From Nocardiopsis sp. JB363 (GTDB taxonomy: Bacteria > Actinomycetota > Actinomycetes > Streptosporangiales > Streptosporangiaceae), in assembly GCF_900143625.1 (NCBI RefSeq), contig NZ_FRFF01000003.1:1-64000 (forward strand): a stretch of 64,000 nt of DNA. The letters are read 5' to 3'. Position 1 is the stretch's first letter; each line of letters opens with the position of its first letter. Below the pieces are notes generated by a model, which made no database searches, was not told the origin of the DNA, and was given only the letters and a program-made list of their open reading frames with translations. Of the stretch, positions 7,478 through 16,658 are shown one piece after another. Position numbers and translations under genes: made by a program.

Positions 7478-9811
7478 CTAGTCATCGTTCAGCCAGAAGG
7501 GCACGTCCCGCTTGCGGTCTCGGGTCGAGTTTCCACCCTCGCCCCAGAAGGGGGTGATGGGGGCGTCGTCACGACGCTTGTCCGAACCGGTCAGCCAGCC
7601 GCCTTCCCGGTCGCCTCGCCCGCTGCTCGCGGGAGGCGGAGCCTGACGCGACGGCCGCTGAGGAGCGGGACGGTCACGCTTCTCCCGAGGGGCTCCCCAC
7701 CGGGAGCCACGGTTTCCGACGTTGCCCTGCGCGGGGGTGTCCTCACGTCCACCGAAGATGCCACGCCCGGAACTGGGTTCTGGGCGCTCGGAGCCGGCGG
7801 CCCGAGAGTTTCCTGAGCCCCCGCCGGACGCTCCACCCCTGCCGGAACCGCCGCCCTCGTTACGGGTCGGGCTGTCATTCCGCCCACCGGTACCGAACAC
7901 CGCGGCCCAGCCACTGTCACCGGTTCCGGTGTAGCCGCCCGCGGGCCTGGGCGGGATGTTCCCGCTGTTGGCGTTTCCACCACCGAGGTTGGGGGCCTGG
8001 TCAGTGGTGCGATTGCCACCGCTGGGACGTCCACCGACTCCGGTGCTTGCGGTGGATGCGGTGTTGCGTCGATTGACGTTGAGGGGTGGCGCGGCTTCGT
8101 TGCCACGGACCCGGCCATAGCCGCTGGTACCTCGCACCCGTGCGGGCTCTCCGGTCTCGCCGGGGGTGTCCTCTGGAGCTCGGGTATCGGTGGTGGCACC
8201 AGGCGCTCCGGTCCCGTTCGCCGGAACACCGGCTGCTGCCCCCGCGATCATTCCCGCCCGGCGGCGTCCCCAGTTCTGAGCCTTGAGATAGGCGACGGGA
8301 GGCAAAGCCACCGCGCTGTTTTCGAGTGCTTGGCTACGTGCCGCATCACTGACGACCCGCGAGGTGAAGGTGTTCGCGTTCACCGAGGCGAACAGGTAAG
8401 CGAAAGTCTTGCGGTAGATGAAGAGCGCCAGGGTGAACAGGGCCAGCAGAATCATCTGCAAGCCCCAGCCGAGGCTCGTTGACATGACGATGCCGTAGCT
8501 CATGACCAAAAGCGCGATCAGCAATACCACAAATATCTGTTTTAGCAGGAAGCCCACCATGAGCTCAACCCATCGGAGCAACACCATTCGTCCGTAACCT
8601 GGATGGATTCCGATGAGCAGGAATATCGGCGAGAGCATGAAGAGCAACATGAAGCCGATTTTCAGAACAATCAGTGCGACTGAACCTGCCAGGATCAATC
8701 CACCTGCAAAAACCGAAGCGAACAGCGCTAATGTCGCAACCCCGAGGCGACTCCCCTGATCTTGCCCAGAGTAAAGGGGGTAGACACTCGGGTAATACTC
8801 CTCAACGTCGGCCGAAATTGACTCATATGCTTCTTGCTTATCAGCGATCAGAGTATTAGCGTCAACTTCACCATCACGAATCTGCTGCTGCTCAATCCGA
8901 CTTACCCCTTGAGACGCCATCAAGTCGACAGCATGGTCTTCAACCGCACTACTCGCAAAGGGGCCACTGCCGAACTGACCCGCGACCCAAGGCTGACACA
9001 CCAGGCTGGACCACATCATGTCCGCGTTACGTCGGACCTGGAAGTCAGCCTCAGATTCCCAATCAGCTCGCTCCGGTGGCTCTGCACCAGCTGGACATGA
9101 CGCAGACCCACCGCCATAAGGAACCTGCCCAACGGCGCTGGTCACCAGCTGAGTTCCGGAGTTCACCAGGCTGCTGCCCAACCCCATCACCTGAGCCGGG
9201 TTGATCAGGATCCACATGCCGAGCGCGGTCGCGGCCACCATCCAGACCGTTGACTCGATGGTCAGGGTCATCCGCTTACGGATCAGACCGAACCACCCGA
9301 GCCAGATCGCACCCAGGATGACAATGGTCGGGATCAGAGGCCGCCAAACACCTTCGCGCAAGGCGACGACGACACTTTCCACCGTTTCGGTGAAGCTGGA
9401 GAGCAATCCGTCGGAGGTCGCAGCCTGGTAGACGGTGATCGTCGACTGGTTGATCGTCTTCGAAAGGTCCCAAGCGGAGTTCGCGAGGGTGGCCTGGGGC
9501 CCATTCGCCATTCCATCGACGCAGGACTCGGTGATCATGTGCCATTGCTGCCCGGCCGTTCCGTACTGGCCGTACATACTGGCGTCAGGAGGAAGGCCGT
9601 CCGGGGAGCCCTGGATCGCGGATTGAGACTGCGGGGGAACAAGAAGGCCGTCGGATCCGCTGCCCGCGGACTCAGGGAGTGGAGCCGGCTCCCCGGGGCA
9701 TAGTGGGTTCGCTTGGGCGCTGGTCAGCGGGATGAGGATGAACCCGCAGAGCATCAGGAACGTCATCAGGAGGCGTCGCCATCCCCGCCGGTGGACGTGC
9801 TGATGCGTCAT
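7478..9811 (-). CDS. TcpH/VirB6-like polytopic channel protein
   Basis: 777 residues. A signal sequence (LLMTFLMLCGFILIPLTSAQA) is followed by a secreted Cys-containing region, two helices near 158-205 (PLIPTIVILGAIWLGWFGLI..), and a second cluster of about five helices near 355-470 (LALFASVFAGGLILAGSVALIVLKIGFMLLFMLSPIFLLIGI..). The C-terminus (about 540-777) is a long Gly/Arg/Pro/Asn-rich, probably disordered tail. This is the layout of the inner-membrane channel component of Gram-positive conjugation systems (TcpH, VirB6/TrbL group). It is first in a minus-strand unit with the genes down to 4814. The DNA around 8.5-9.0 kb is less GC-rich than the flanks. Confidence 0.75.
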   Translation of the reverse strand: MTHQHVHRRGWRRLLMTFLMLCGFILIPLTSAQANPLCPGEPAPLPESAGSGSDGLLVPPQSQSAIQGSPDGLPPDASMYGQYGTAGQQWHMITESCVDGMANGPQATLANSAWDLSKTINQSTITVYQAATSDGLLSSFTETVESVVVALREGVWRPLIPTIVILGAIWLGWFGLIRKRMTLTIESTVWMVAATALGMWILINPAQVMGLGSSLVNSGTQLVTSAVGQVPYGGGSASCPAGAEPPERADWESEADFQVRRNADMMWSSLVCQPWVAGQFGSGPFASSAVEDHAVDLMASQGVSRIEQQQIRDGEVDANTLIADKQEAYESISADVEEYYPSVYPLYSGQDQGSRLGVATLALFASVFAGGLILAGSVALIVLKIGFMLLFMLSPIFLLIGIHPGYGRMVLLRWVELMVGFLLKQIFVVLLIALLVMSYGIVMSTSLGWGLQMILLALFTLALFIYRKTFAYLFASVNANTFTSRVVSDAARSQALENSAVALPPVAYLKAQNWGRRRAGMIAGAAAGVPANGTGAPGATTDTRAPEDTPGETGEPARVRGTSGYGRVRGNEAAPPLNVNRRNTASTASTGVGGRPSGGNRTTDQAPNLGGGNANSGNIPPRPAGGYTGTGDSGWAAVFGTGGRNDSPTRNEGGGSGRGGASGGGSGNSRAAGSERPEPSSGRGIFGGREDTPAQGNVGNRGSRWGAPREKRDRPAPQRPSRQAPPPASSGRGDREGGWLTGSDKRRDDAPITPFWGEGGNSTRDRKRDVPFWLNDD

Positions 9812-10398
9812 CTGCTGAGCTCCTGCGTCGTGTGTTCGTACGGGATGATGGCAGACCAGAAGGCCTCACGCCGCACACTCGTCCACGCGCCACCCGGCAC
9901 GCGATCCGTCCGCGACAACAAGGCCCCCGCATGTCTTTACCCCATCCTCCATGGTGCGCCATCACGGGGCCGGGGGTTGGCTGCAACGCGACCCGTTTTC
10001 TCCACGACACCTCCGGACCACTCCACCATGGGGGGACGAATCGCTGATTCTGTGACGTTTCCGCAGGTAAGGACTCTGAACGGACGCCCGTAACTCCCAA
10101 AAACCGCGAGGCCACAATTTGCTGTCCGTTCACGGACTATGAGGGGCGTCACAACACCTTTCGTCATGGAAAGCGGACATAGCGCAATCTTTCGGACTGA
10201 CACCGGGTACCCATAACTGCTTCCGTGAGAGCCACAGTCGGCATTGGCGTTGGACCGAAACGGTCCCAGGATCCTTCCCGGGGCCGGGCACTCAGCCCCG
10301 CCCATCCCTCTCCGCCCTCACCCGTCCCTGGTCTCGCCGGGCCCGACCCGGCGAACCGGATCCACCGGCCGGGCGTCTAGACGAACGGGAGCACGCGC
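9812..10398. other. Intergenic region upstream of T4SS block 1
   Basis: Divergent region that must hold the promoter of the minus-strand block starting at 9811 and of the plus gene at 10399. Open frames here are poor in codon bias and lack ribosome sites. I see no clear operator or repeat. Confidence 0.4.
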
Positions 10399-11235
10399 GT
10401 GTTCCGCTCCCGTCGTCCCCTCCCCCACGCCAGGAAGAAGCCACCGGCCATGGACCCCGAGCCCCCGAACAACGAACGCCGGATGAGTTGGCGACCTGCC
10501 CGAGGTCGACGCTTCCCGGGCGACCGCCGCGCCTCCGCCACCCCGCCCCCGGCTTCCGGTCCTCAAGCCCTCCCCGAAGCCCCGGAGGCCGCGGGAACTC
10601 CGGAGACCCCGGAAATTCCCGGAACCACCGCTTCTCCCGCTCCGACTCCGGCCCCCACTCCCGACCCTGTCCCTGCCCCCGGCCTGGGCGGTGTCGTCGT
10701 GCTCGGGCTCATCGCGCTGTTGCTGCCGAGCGCCATCACGTGGCTCGCCTTCCCCCTGCACATCCCCCTGTACCTGTTGGACTCCCCCGCCGGCCCGGGC
10801 TCCGCGAACCTGCCCGCCTGGTCGCCCCACGTCCTGGCTGGCGTGATCGGCGCGCTGTTCGTCGGGTCCCTGCTCCGTCGCGTCGGGTGGCCTCGTCCGT
10901 GGGCGGTGACGCTGTTGTTGGTCGCCGCCGTCGCCCTGGCCGCGCTCCAGTCCCCGGCACTGGGAGCGGTGGCCGGTCCCCCTGTGGCGGGCCCGGAGTG
11001 GCGGGTGTCCGCCCTCGTGCACCTGCTGCCTGTGGCCGCTCTGCTGGCTTGGCCCGTCCTGCGAGGTCAGTATCGGGCCACGGTCCGCTCCGGGATGGTC
11101 TTGGCGGCCGTGGGACTGATCGTGGCGGTGCTGGCGACGTCCGTGATCTCGGTCGCCATGACATACCGAGCCGCGCCGGACGCGAGCGCTCCCGAACCCG
11201 TGGCGGTCGCCGTGGTGGGTCTCGACGGCCGCTGA
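10399..11235 (+). CDS. Hypothetical membrane protein, 278 aa
   Basis: Basic N-terminus, a Pro/Ala/Thr-rich segment (about residues 45-95), then about five membrane helices (GGVVVLGLIALLLPSAITWLAF, VLAGVIGALFVGSL, WAVTLLLVAAVALAAL, ALVHLLPVAALLAWPVL, GMVLAAVGLIVAVLATSVISVAM). No family recognised. The GTG at 10399 has GGGAG 7-8 nt upstream; an ATG at 10450 is the alternative. It opens the 10.4-16.6 kb plus-strand group that separates the two T4SS blocks. Confidence 0.65.
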   Translation: MFRSRRPLPHARKKPPAMDPEPPNNERRMSWRPARGRRFPGDRRASATPPPASGPQALPEAPEAAGTPETPEIPGTTASPAPTPAPTPDPVPAPGLGGVVVLGLIALLLPSAITWLAFPLHIPLYLLDSPAGPGSANLPAWSPHVLAGVIGALFVGSLLRRVGWPRPWAVTLLLVAAVALAALQSPALGAVAGPPVAGPEWRVSALVHLLPVAALLAWPVLRGQYRATVRSGMVLAAVGLIVAVLATSVISVAMTYRAAPDASAPEPVAVAVVGLDGR

Positions 11236-11606
11236 ACGCTCCGTCCGGGAGTGGCCGGGTCGTGTCGATCGGTGGTGCGGGCGCGAACGCGCGCGAGAGC
11301 CCTCTCCGGGACGAGGCGCACCACGGTGTCGCTCCCCGATGGATCGAGCGCCGACCACAGACGGCCGCCGGGGCCGGTCACCGGAACCCCACCATCACAC
11401 AGCGCGTCGAACAGAACACTTCGGTGCCGTCACGGGCCGCACCGGCACCCCTGTCCCTGGTCCCCACCCGCTTCCGGTTCCCATGCGGAACCGGCGGAGC
11501 GGTACTCGACACGTACCCGACGGACACGGACGCGTTCCGTTCGACGATCACCACCCGGGTGACGGCGGGACGATCACAGATCCCGACCAGGTGACAGGAG
11601 CCGGAA
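11236..11606. other. Intergenic region, nothing recognised
   Basis: 370 bp between two plus-strand genes. Overlapping frames are Arg/Thr/Pro-rich and lack ribosome sites. The promoter of the gene at 11607 is probably here, but no hexamers stand out. Confidence 0.35.
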
Positions 11607-12077
11607 ATGGCAGAGATCGCGCGGAACTCCATCGTCGTTCCAGTCGTCCACGGCACGATCCGCGTCGCGGACTTCAAGGAGGTCCTGGACCCGGACGTTC
11701 CGCGAAAGGTGATCTCCCCGATCATCAGTGAGAGGGGCAACCACCTCTACATCCACTGCACCGGTGAGGTGGCCCGCGTGCGCCTGACCGCTCGTTTCTT
11801 CGACGTGCCCGGGGAGCACGGCGTCACCTCGATGGAGGGCTCGGGGACCGCGCGGTTGGATTTCCGCTCCCAGTTCGTGGCGGTCTACGGCTCCCCAGGG
11901 TCCAACTTCCTGTGGGGTGCGCCGTTTCAGGGGCCGGCACAGGTGCGGGTCTCCCACGCGGGGCGCCGAGACGCCCACGAGCCCGGGGACGGAACCATCG
12001 GCGGCGGGACGACGGACGCACCCGACGAGGGCCCGGTGATGGAGACGTACCTGCTCGACATCTCTCCGGCCCGGTAG
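11607..12077 (+). CDS. Hypothetical soluble protein, 156 aa
   Basis: The ATG follows ACAGGAGCCGGAA, a good ribosome site. The sequence suggests a beta-rich fold (NSIVVPVVHGTIRVADF, GNHLYIHCTGEVARVRLTARFFDV, ARLDFRSQFVAVYG) with a Gly/Asp/Thr-rich loop near residue 120. No signal peptide, membrane helix or known domain. It lies 107 bp before a membrane protein gene on the same strand. Confidence 0.6.
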   Translation: MAEIARNSIVVPVVHGTIRVADFKEVLDPDVPRKVISPIISERGNHLYIHCTGEVARVRLTARFFDVPGEHGVTSMEGSGTARLDFRSQFVAVYGSPGSNFLWGAPFQGPAQVRVSHAGRRDAHEPGDGTIGGGTTDAPDEGPVMETYLLDISPAR

Positions 12078-12184
12078 GTGGGCACGGTCGAGATCACGGG
12101 TCCCCGAACCCACGAGGTACCGGATCCGAGACGGCCGTGCTGAACCGAGTACCGTACGAGCCGCCCCCGACCCCCTGGAGAACC

Positions 12185-13357
12185 ATGAGTCTCGACCCCT
12201 CGCCGGAACCACTGGAACCGCGGGAATCACCGGAGGCACGGGAACCCGCGCCGGAGGGGCCGTTCTGGAGGGCGCGGCTGCTGACACTGGCCGCCACGGT
12301 GGTACTCCTGCCGGTGCTGGTCGCCGTGACGGTGATGCCCATTGGCATGATCGTCGGGGTCATCACGACGTTCGCCTTCTTACCCGGAAGCACCCTCGGA
12401 ACCGTCCTCACCTATGTCTCCGTGCTGATCCCGTTGGCGGGCATCGCCGTAGCGGCGCGGTACGTGCTCAAGCGTTCCGGATGGCGGCGTCCCCTGGGCA
12501 TCGTGCTGGTGCTGTACGTGGCGTTGGCGTTGCCGCTGCTGCCGGTGACGGGGATGGTGCTCCTGTCCGAGGCCGGTCTGCTGCACACCCCCGAACCGGT
12601 CAGCATGCACTCCGAGGAACCGCCCTGGTTCCCCTGGGCCTACCTGCTCGTGGGCGCCGTTCTCCTCACCCTGGTGGCGGTGGAGTCCCTGGCCCTGGCT
12701 CGGGCGCGGCGTGGCCGGGATGAACGGGCCGGTTCCGGGTGGGGCGGGGTCGTCCTGGCCGCCCTGTCGCTGCTGGTGGCCGCCGCGCCCATGACCGCCG
12801 TCTCCTACGAGAGCGCGGCCCGGGAGACCGCCGACGACGTGGCCCAGGACGTGGCGGACATCGGCGAGTTGAAACATCCGCTGACGGTCCTCGACGACCC
12901 GGAGTGGGGCCCCTGGTGGATGGACCTGCAACTCGACAGCGAACGGTACCGGGTCGACTACCACCGCGAGGACGGCGTTCATCTGGAGGTGTACACGGTC
13001 CCACTCGAATCCGAGGTGGTGGAGTGCTGGGAGGAACCCGAGGAATCGGACTGCGAGATGACGCGGATCCGGGTGCCGGAGCTGGGCGACGGTGAGCTCC
13101 GAGCGGCGCTGAACCTGGACACCCCCGCGAAGCCCATCGACACATCGACCATCGTGTACCTGGAGGTCCCCGACAGCGACCGCATGGTGATGCTGCTGCC
13201 CGGCATCGACCAGAGCCGGAGCTTCCTGCAAGGGAGGGTCCGCTTCGACGTCTCCGAGCGGGAGCTCCTGGAGCTCGCCGAGGGGCTGTACCAGCTGGAG
13301 CCCGACGACACCGAGGCCGCCTACGACCTGGCCTTGGCCGCCCGGCTCGCCTGGTGA
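12185..13357 (+). CDS. Polytopic membrane protein with soluble C-terminal domain
   Basis: 390 residues from the ATG at 12185, preceded by TGGAGAACC. A Pro/Glu-rich N-terminus of about 25 residues is followed by five or six helices (LLTLAATVVLLPVLVAVTVMPIG, IVGVITTFAFLP, VLTYVSVLIPLAGIAVAARYV, IVLVLYVALALPLLP, AYLLVGAVLLTLVAVESLAL, VVLAALSLLVAAAPM). An acidic domain of about 180 residues with two close Cys (VVECWEEPEESDCEMTRI) follows, likely outside the cell. No family recognised. 40 bp separate it from the next membrane protein gene, so an operon is likely. Confidence 0.65.
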   Translation: MSLDPSPEPLEPRESPEAREPAPEGPFWRARLLTLAATVVLLPVLVAVTVMPIGMIVGVITTFAFLPGSTLGTVLTYVSVLIPLAGIAVAARYVLKRSGWRRPLGIVLVLYVALALPLLPVTGMVLLSEAGLLHTPEPVSMHSEEPPWFPWAYLLVGAVLLTLVAVESLALARARRGRDERAGSGWGGVVLAALSLLVAAAPMTAVSYESAARETADDVAQDVADIGELKHPLTVLDDPEWGPWWMDLQLDSERYRVDYHREDGVHLEVYTVPLESEVVECWEEPEESDCEMTRIRVPELGDGELRAALNLDTPAKPIDTSTIVYLEVPDSDRMVMLLPGIDQSRSFLQGRVRFDVSERELLELAEGLYQLEPDDTEAAYDLALAARLAW

Positions 13358-13397
13358 ACGGCGGCGCGAATCCCCCGAACGAGAGAGCGCATCCCCC

Positions 13398-14104
13398 ATG
13401 CCGCACATCCCCCCGGAACCCCCGCACGTGCCACGCTTCCCGCCCTTCCGGATACCGGTGGGGGCGATCGTCCTCCTGGTCACCATCGCGGCCCTCTTCC
13501 CCGGGATGGTGCTCCTACTGGGCCCACTGACCTTGCTCTTCGTGTACCTCGGTGCCCTGGGGTCGACGGTCGGTCAGGCACTCGCCGGCGCCGCCGGCAT
13601 CGTCTTCGTGTTGATGGTCTGGAAGGCCCCGCCGCGCTGGAGCGGGTCGGTTTCCCCCGGCCACGCCTTTCGTGGGTCCTGCTGTTGGGCGCGACCGCCG
13701 TGGGCGTGATCCAGATGGTGATGCTCCCCGGCCATTCGACCTTCCCGTTCCCCGTGTGGCTGCTGCCCTACGTACTCGTCGCGTCGGTGGTCGCCGTCCT
13801 GCTGTGGACCCGAGGGTTCCTGCCGCCCGACGAGCGTGACCCACAAGGAACCCGCAACCGTTGGGGCACGGTGATCCTCGTCCTGCTGGTCCCCGTGACC
13901 TCCTTGGTGTGGGGGTGGACCGCAGAGGAGGCCCGGGACAGGTGCGTCCAAGAGCAGTCGGAGTCGGCGCGACCGTTCACGTCGGGAGCTGCCGACCCCC
14001 GGGACGGGATCGTTCCCGGGGTCTGTGTGTCGGCCGAACCCACCTCGGGCATTCGATCGGTGGCGGAGGGGAAATATTCGGTGTCTATCGACGAACTTCA
14101 GTGA
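13398..14104 (+). pseudogene. Membrane protein gene with an apparent frameshift
   Basis: From the ATG at 13398 the frame encodes two helices (VGAIVLLVTIAALFPGMVLLL.., LAGAAGIVFVLMVW), then degenerates into a Ser/Gly/Arg/Trp-rich end and stops at 13709. Another frame gives a sensible continuation, LERVGFPRPRLSWVLLLGATAVG, from about 13637 through two more helices (FPVWLLPYVLVASVVAVLLW, WGTVILVLLVPVTSLVWGW) to a soluble Cys-containing tail ending at 14104. One insertion or deletion between about 13620 and 13645 would join them into a protein of about 235 aa. It may be a true mutation, a sequencing error or, less likely, two overlapping genes. Confidence 0.6.
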
Positions 14105-14471
14105 ACTCGGGTGAACTCAAGTGAACTTCTCCCTACCTCTTCTCGGTCGGACGGTGACGACCCGGAGGGCGGAAAAAACCGAGCGGCAGGCCGGCATTCC
14201 CGCTTTTGTCCGAGAGGGGTGAGGAAGAGGTATTCGATGGCCGCCGCCGGATGAATCACGTGACCGACAGCGCAGGTTCGGGCACGTTACGTGCGCTGGA
14301 AAAGGCTTGAAACACCGGACCGCGCGCCTGACCGCTTTCGGTCAACTGTCCTTGGTCCCCAATGCATTCTTCACCCCACCGGACTACAGTGGAGTTTTGG
14401 TTCCGACTGGTCATTGAAACGGCGTCCCCTCCCGCACCGCATCACACCGCCAGAAAGGAAACCTTCCCCCC
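14105..14471. other. Upstream region of Ser/Thr kinase with short direct repeats
   Basis: Three consecutive 10-mers begin GTGAACT (14101-14130), immediately at the end of the previous reading frame. The remainder is non-coding by codon use and should contain the promoter of the kinase at 14472. No hairpin is obvious. Confidence 0.35.
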
Positions 14472-16565
14472 ATGCCGACCCCCCAGCACACCACCATCGG
14501 CCGCTACGAACTACGCGGACGCCTGGGCACGGGTGGGATGGGCACGGTCTGGCACGCCTTCGATCCCACCCTGCAACGGGACGTGGCGGTCAAGGAGGTC
14601 CTGCTGCCGGACGGCATGAGCGAAGAGGACCGGACCGAGGCGCACACCCGCACCCTCCGCGAAGCCCAGGCGACCGCACGGATCCACCACAACGCCATCG
14701 TCACCGTCCACGACGTCCTCGAACACGACGAGAGCCCGTGGATCGTCATGGAGTTGCTCAGCGGCTCTTCCCTGCACCACCACATCGAAGCGCACGGCCC
14801 CATGCCGGTGGAACGGGTGGAACAGGCCGCCAGGGCGCTGTTGGGCGGGCTGAAGGCCGCCCACGCGGTCGGGGTGACCCACCGGGACGTCAAGCCCGCC
14901 AACATCATGCTCACCGAGGACGACCGGACCGTCCTGATGGACTTCGGGATCGCCAACGTCGACGGCAGCACCGCGCTCACCCAGACGGGGGTGTACATCG
15001 GTTCGCCCGAGTACATGGCCCCGGAAAGGTTCGAGGGCGAGCGGGCGCTTCCCGCCTCGGACCTGTGGAGCCTGGGGGTGACCCTGTACGCGCTGTTGGA
15101 GGGACGTTCACCGTTCAAGCGGGACAGCATCACGGGGATGATCAGCGCGGTGCTGACCTCCCCGGTCCCGCCGCACCTGAGCCGGAACGAGGCGGCGGGG
15201 TCTCCGCGCGGCGCGGCCCTGCAAGCGCTCATCGCGACGCTGCTCACCCGGGACGTGGCGGCCCGGCCGAGCCCGGCGGAGGCCCTGGAGCTGCTGAAGC
15301 GGGAACGGCAGAACGCGCAGAAGGACGTGCGGACCAGGAAGGCGCCCTTCCCGGACGAGACCACGGTGGAATCGGACGCGGTGGTGGAGTCCGCCGTGGC
15401 GTCGGCGGTGGAGTCGGCGGCGGTTTCGGAGACCGTGGGACCCGTGGAGACGGGGCCCGACGAGAAGGGACCGGCCGCGACGGGGCCCGCCGAAGGGTCG
15501 AGGTCGGGGCGGGGTCCGGGTGCTTCGGGTACCGGGGCCAACCCCTCACAGCGGAGTGGAGACGCGCGGGACGAGCCGGCGCGGGCGGCACCCGGGCAGG
15601 GCGTTCCGGCGTGGTCCTCCTCGGGGCAGAGCGGCCCGGGGACAGGCGACCCGGCGACCGATGTCCCGAGGCCGAGCACGCCCGGGCAAGGCGTTCCCGC
15701 ATGGTCCTCCTCGGGGCAGAGCGGCCCGGAGACGGGTACTCCAAGGCCGAGCACGCCCGGACAGGACGCCCCGGCATGGTCCACCTCAGGTCAAAGCGGC
15801 CCGGGGACAGGCGACCCGGCGACCGGTACCCCGGGGCCGGGGACCCCCGGGCAAGGCGTCCCGGCGCGGCACGGCGCCTCGTCCAACGGCGCACCTATGC
15901 GGCAGGGCCCGGCGCAGGGCATCCCGGCCCGGGGCACGCCCGCTCAAGGATCCCCGGCGCGGAACCGGCCCGTGCCCGCCTGGGGACAGCCGACCCCGGT
16001 GCCGCACGGCCACCCCACCCCCGGCGCCCGGCCACAACCTCGACTCCAGACTCACCAGCCGGTCCTTCGACCAGAACACCCACAACAGGTCCGGCGGCAG
16101 GCGAGCGCGGCCACCGGTGCGGCCCAGCACTTCATCGAAGGCACCGGCTACACCCCTTCCACGGCTCCCACCGGCCCGGAACCGGACAAGCCCGCCGGCG
16201 TGCTCACCGCCATGGCCATGCTCGGCCTCAACGCGCTGGTGCTGTTCGTCCTCACCGTCGTGACCATCGTCGGCTCGGCGGGCTCGACCGACCCGTCCTG
16301 GGGCAGCGCCCTGTTCCTCGGCGGCTGGGGCCTGTTGTCGACGGTCGGCGCCCTGGCACTGCCGACCCGCTCCCGACCGGTGTTCGCACTGGTGGTGATC
16401 GGCCAGGCCTGCGGCGCGGTGTTCCTGGCCCTACGAATGTTCGAGGTGGTCGTCTACACCCCGGACCTCATCGTCATCTACGCGTTGTCGCTGCTGTACA
16501 CGCTCACCGTCGGCGGGCTCCTGCTCCTGCCCGCGCCCTCCCGCGCTTTCTTCCACCTCGGTTGA
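14472..16565 (+). CDS. Ser/Thr protein kinase with repetitive linker and membrane C-terminus
   Basis: The Hanks-type kinase domain covers residues 1 to about 265. It has a glycine loop GTGGMGTV, Lys41 in AVKEVLL, catalytic HRDVKPANIM (Asp139), DFG at 157-159 and activation-loop end GSPEYMAPE. A long linker (about 280-560) is rich in Gly/Pro/Ser/Thr/Gln and contains near-repeats of GQGVPAWSSSGQSGPGTGDP. About four membrane helices close the protein (AMAMLGLNALVLFVLTVVTIVG.., LLSTVGALALP.., LLYTLTVGGLLLLP). There is no PASTA or other known sensor domain. The ATG at 14472 follows GAAAGGAAA at about 10 nt. Confidence 0.9.
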   Translation: MPTPQHTTIGRYELRGRLGTGGMGTVWHAFDPTLQRDVAVKEVLLPDGMSEEDRTEAHTRTLREAQATARIHHNAIVTVHDVLEHDESPWIVMELLSGSSLHHHIEAHGPMPVERVEQAARALLGGLKAAHAVGVTHRDVKPANIMLTEDDRTVLMDFGIANVDGSTALTQTGVYIGSPEYMAPERFEGERALPASDLWSLGVTLYALLEGRSPFKRDSITGMISAVLTSPVPPHLSRNEAAGSPRGAALQALIATLLTRDVAARPSPAEALELLKRERQNAQKDVRTRKAPFPDETTVESDAVVESAVASAVESAAVSETVGPVETGPDEKGPAATGPAEGSRSGRGPGASGTGANPSQRSGDARDEPARAAPGQGVPAWSSSGQSGPGTGDPATDVPRPSTPGQGVPAWSSSGQSGPETGTPRPSTPGQDAPAWSTSGQSGPGTGDPATGTPGPGTPGQGVPARHGASSNGAPMRQGPAQGIPARGTPAQGSPARNRPVPAWGQPTPVPHGHPTPGARPQPRLQTHQPVLRPEHPQQVRRQASAATGAAQHFIEGTGYTPSTAPTGPEPDKPAGVLTAMAMLGLNALVLFVLTVVTIVGSAGSTDPSWGSALFLGGWGLLSTVGALALPTRSRPVFALVVIGQACGAVFLALRMFEVVVYTPDLIVIYALSLLYTLTVGGLLLLPAPSRAFFHLG

Positions 16566-16658
16566 GCCGGGAGGGGCGGGCGAGGCGGGGCCCCACCGAC
16601 GACCCGGGATCCACCCGCCCACCACACGGAAACGCCTGAAGCCCAAACAGGCGTTACC

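Noticed and set aside
9937-10305. 122-codon minus-strand frame upstream of the TcpH-like gene
   Set aside because: Poor codon bias and no ribosome site; treated as promoter region.
10318-11381. Long minus-strand frames opposite the 10399-11235 gene
   Set aside because: Arg/Gly/Gln-rich shadow sequence; the plus frame has helices and a ribosome site.
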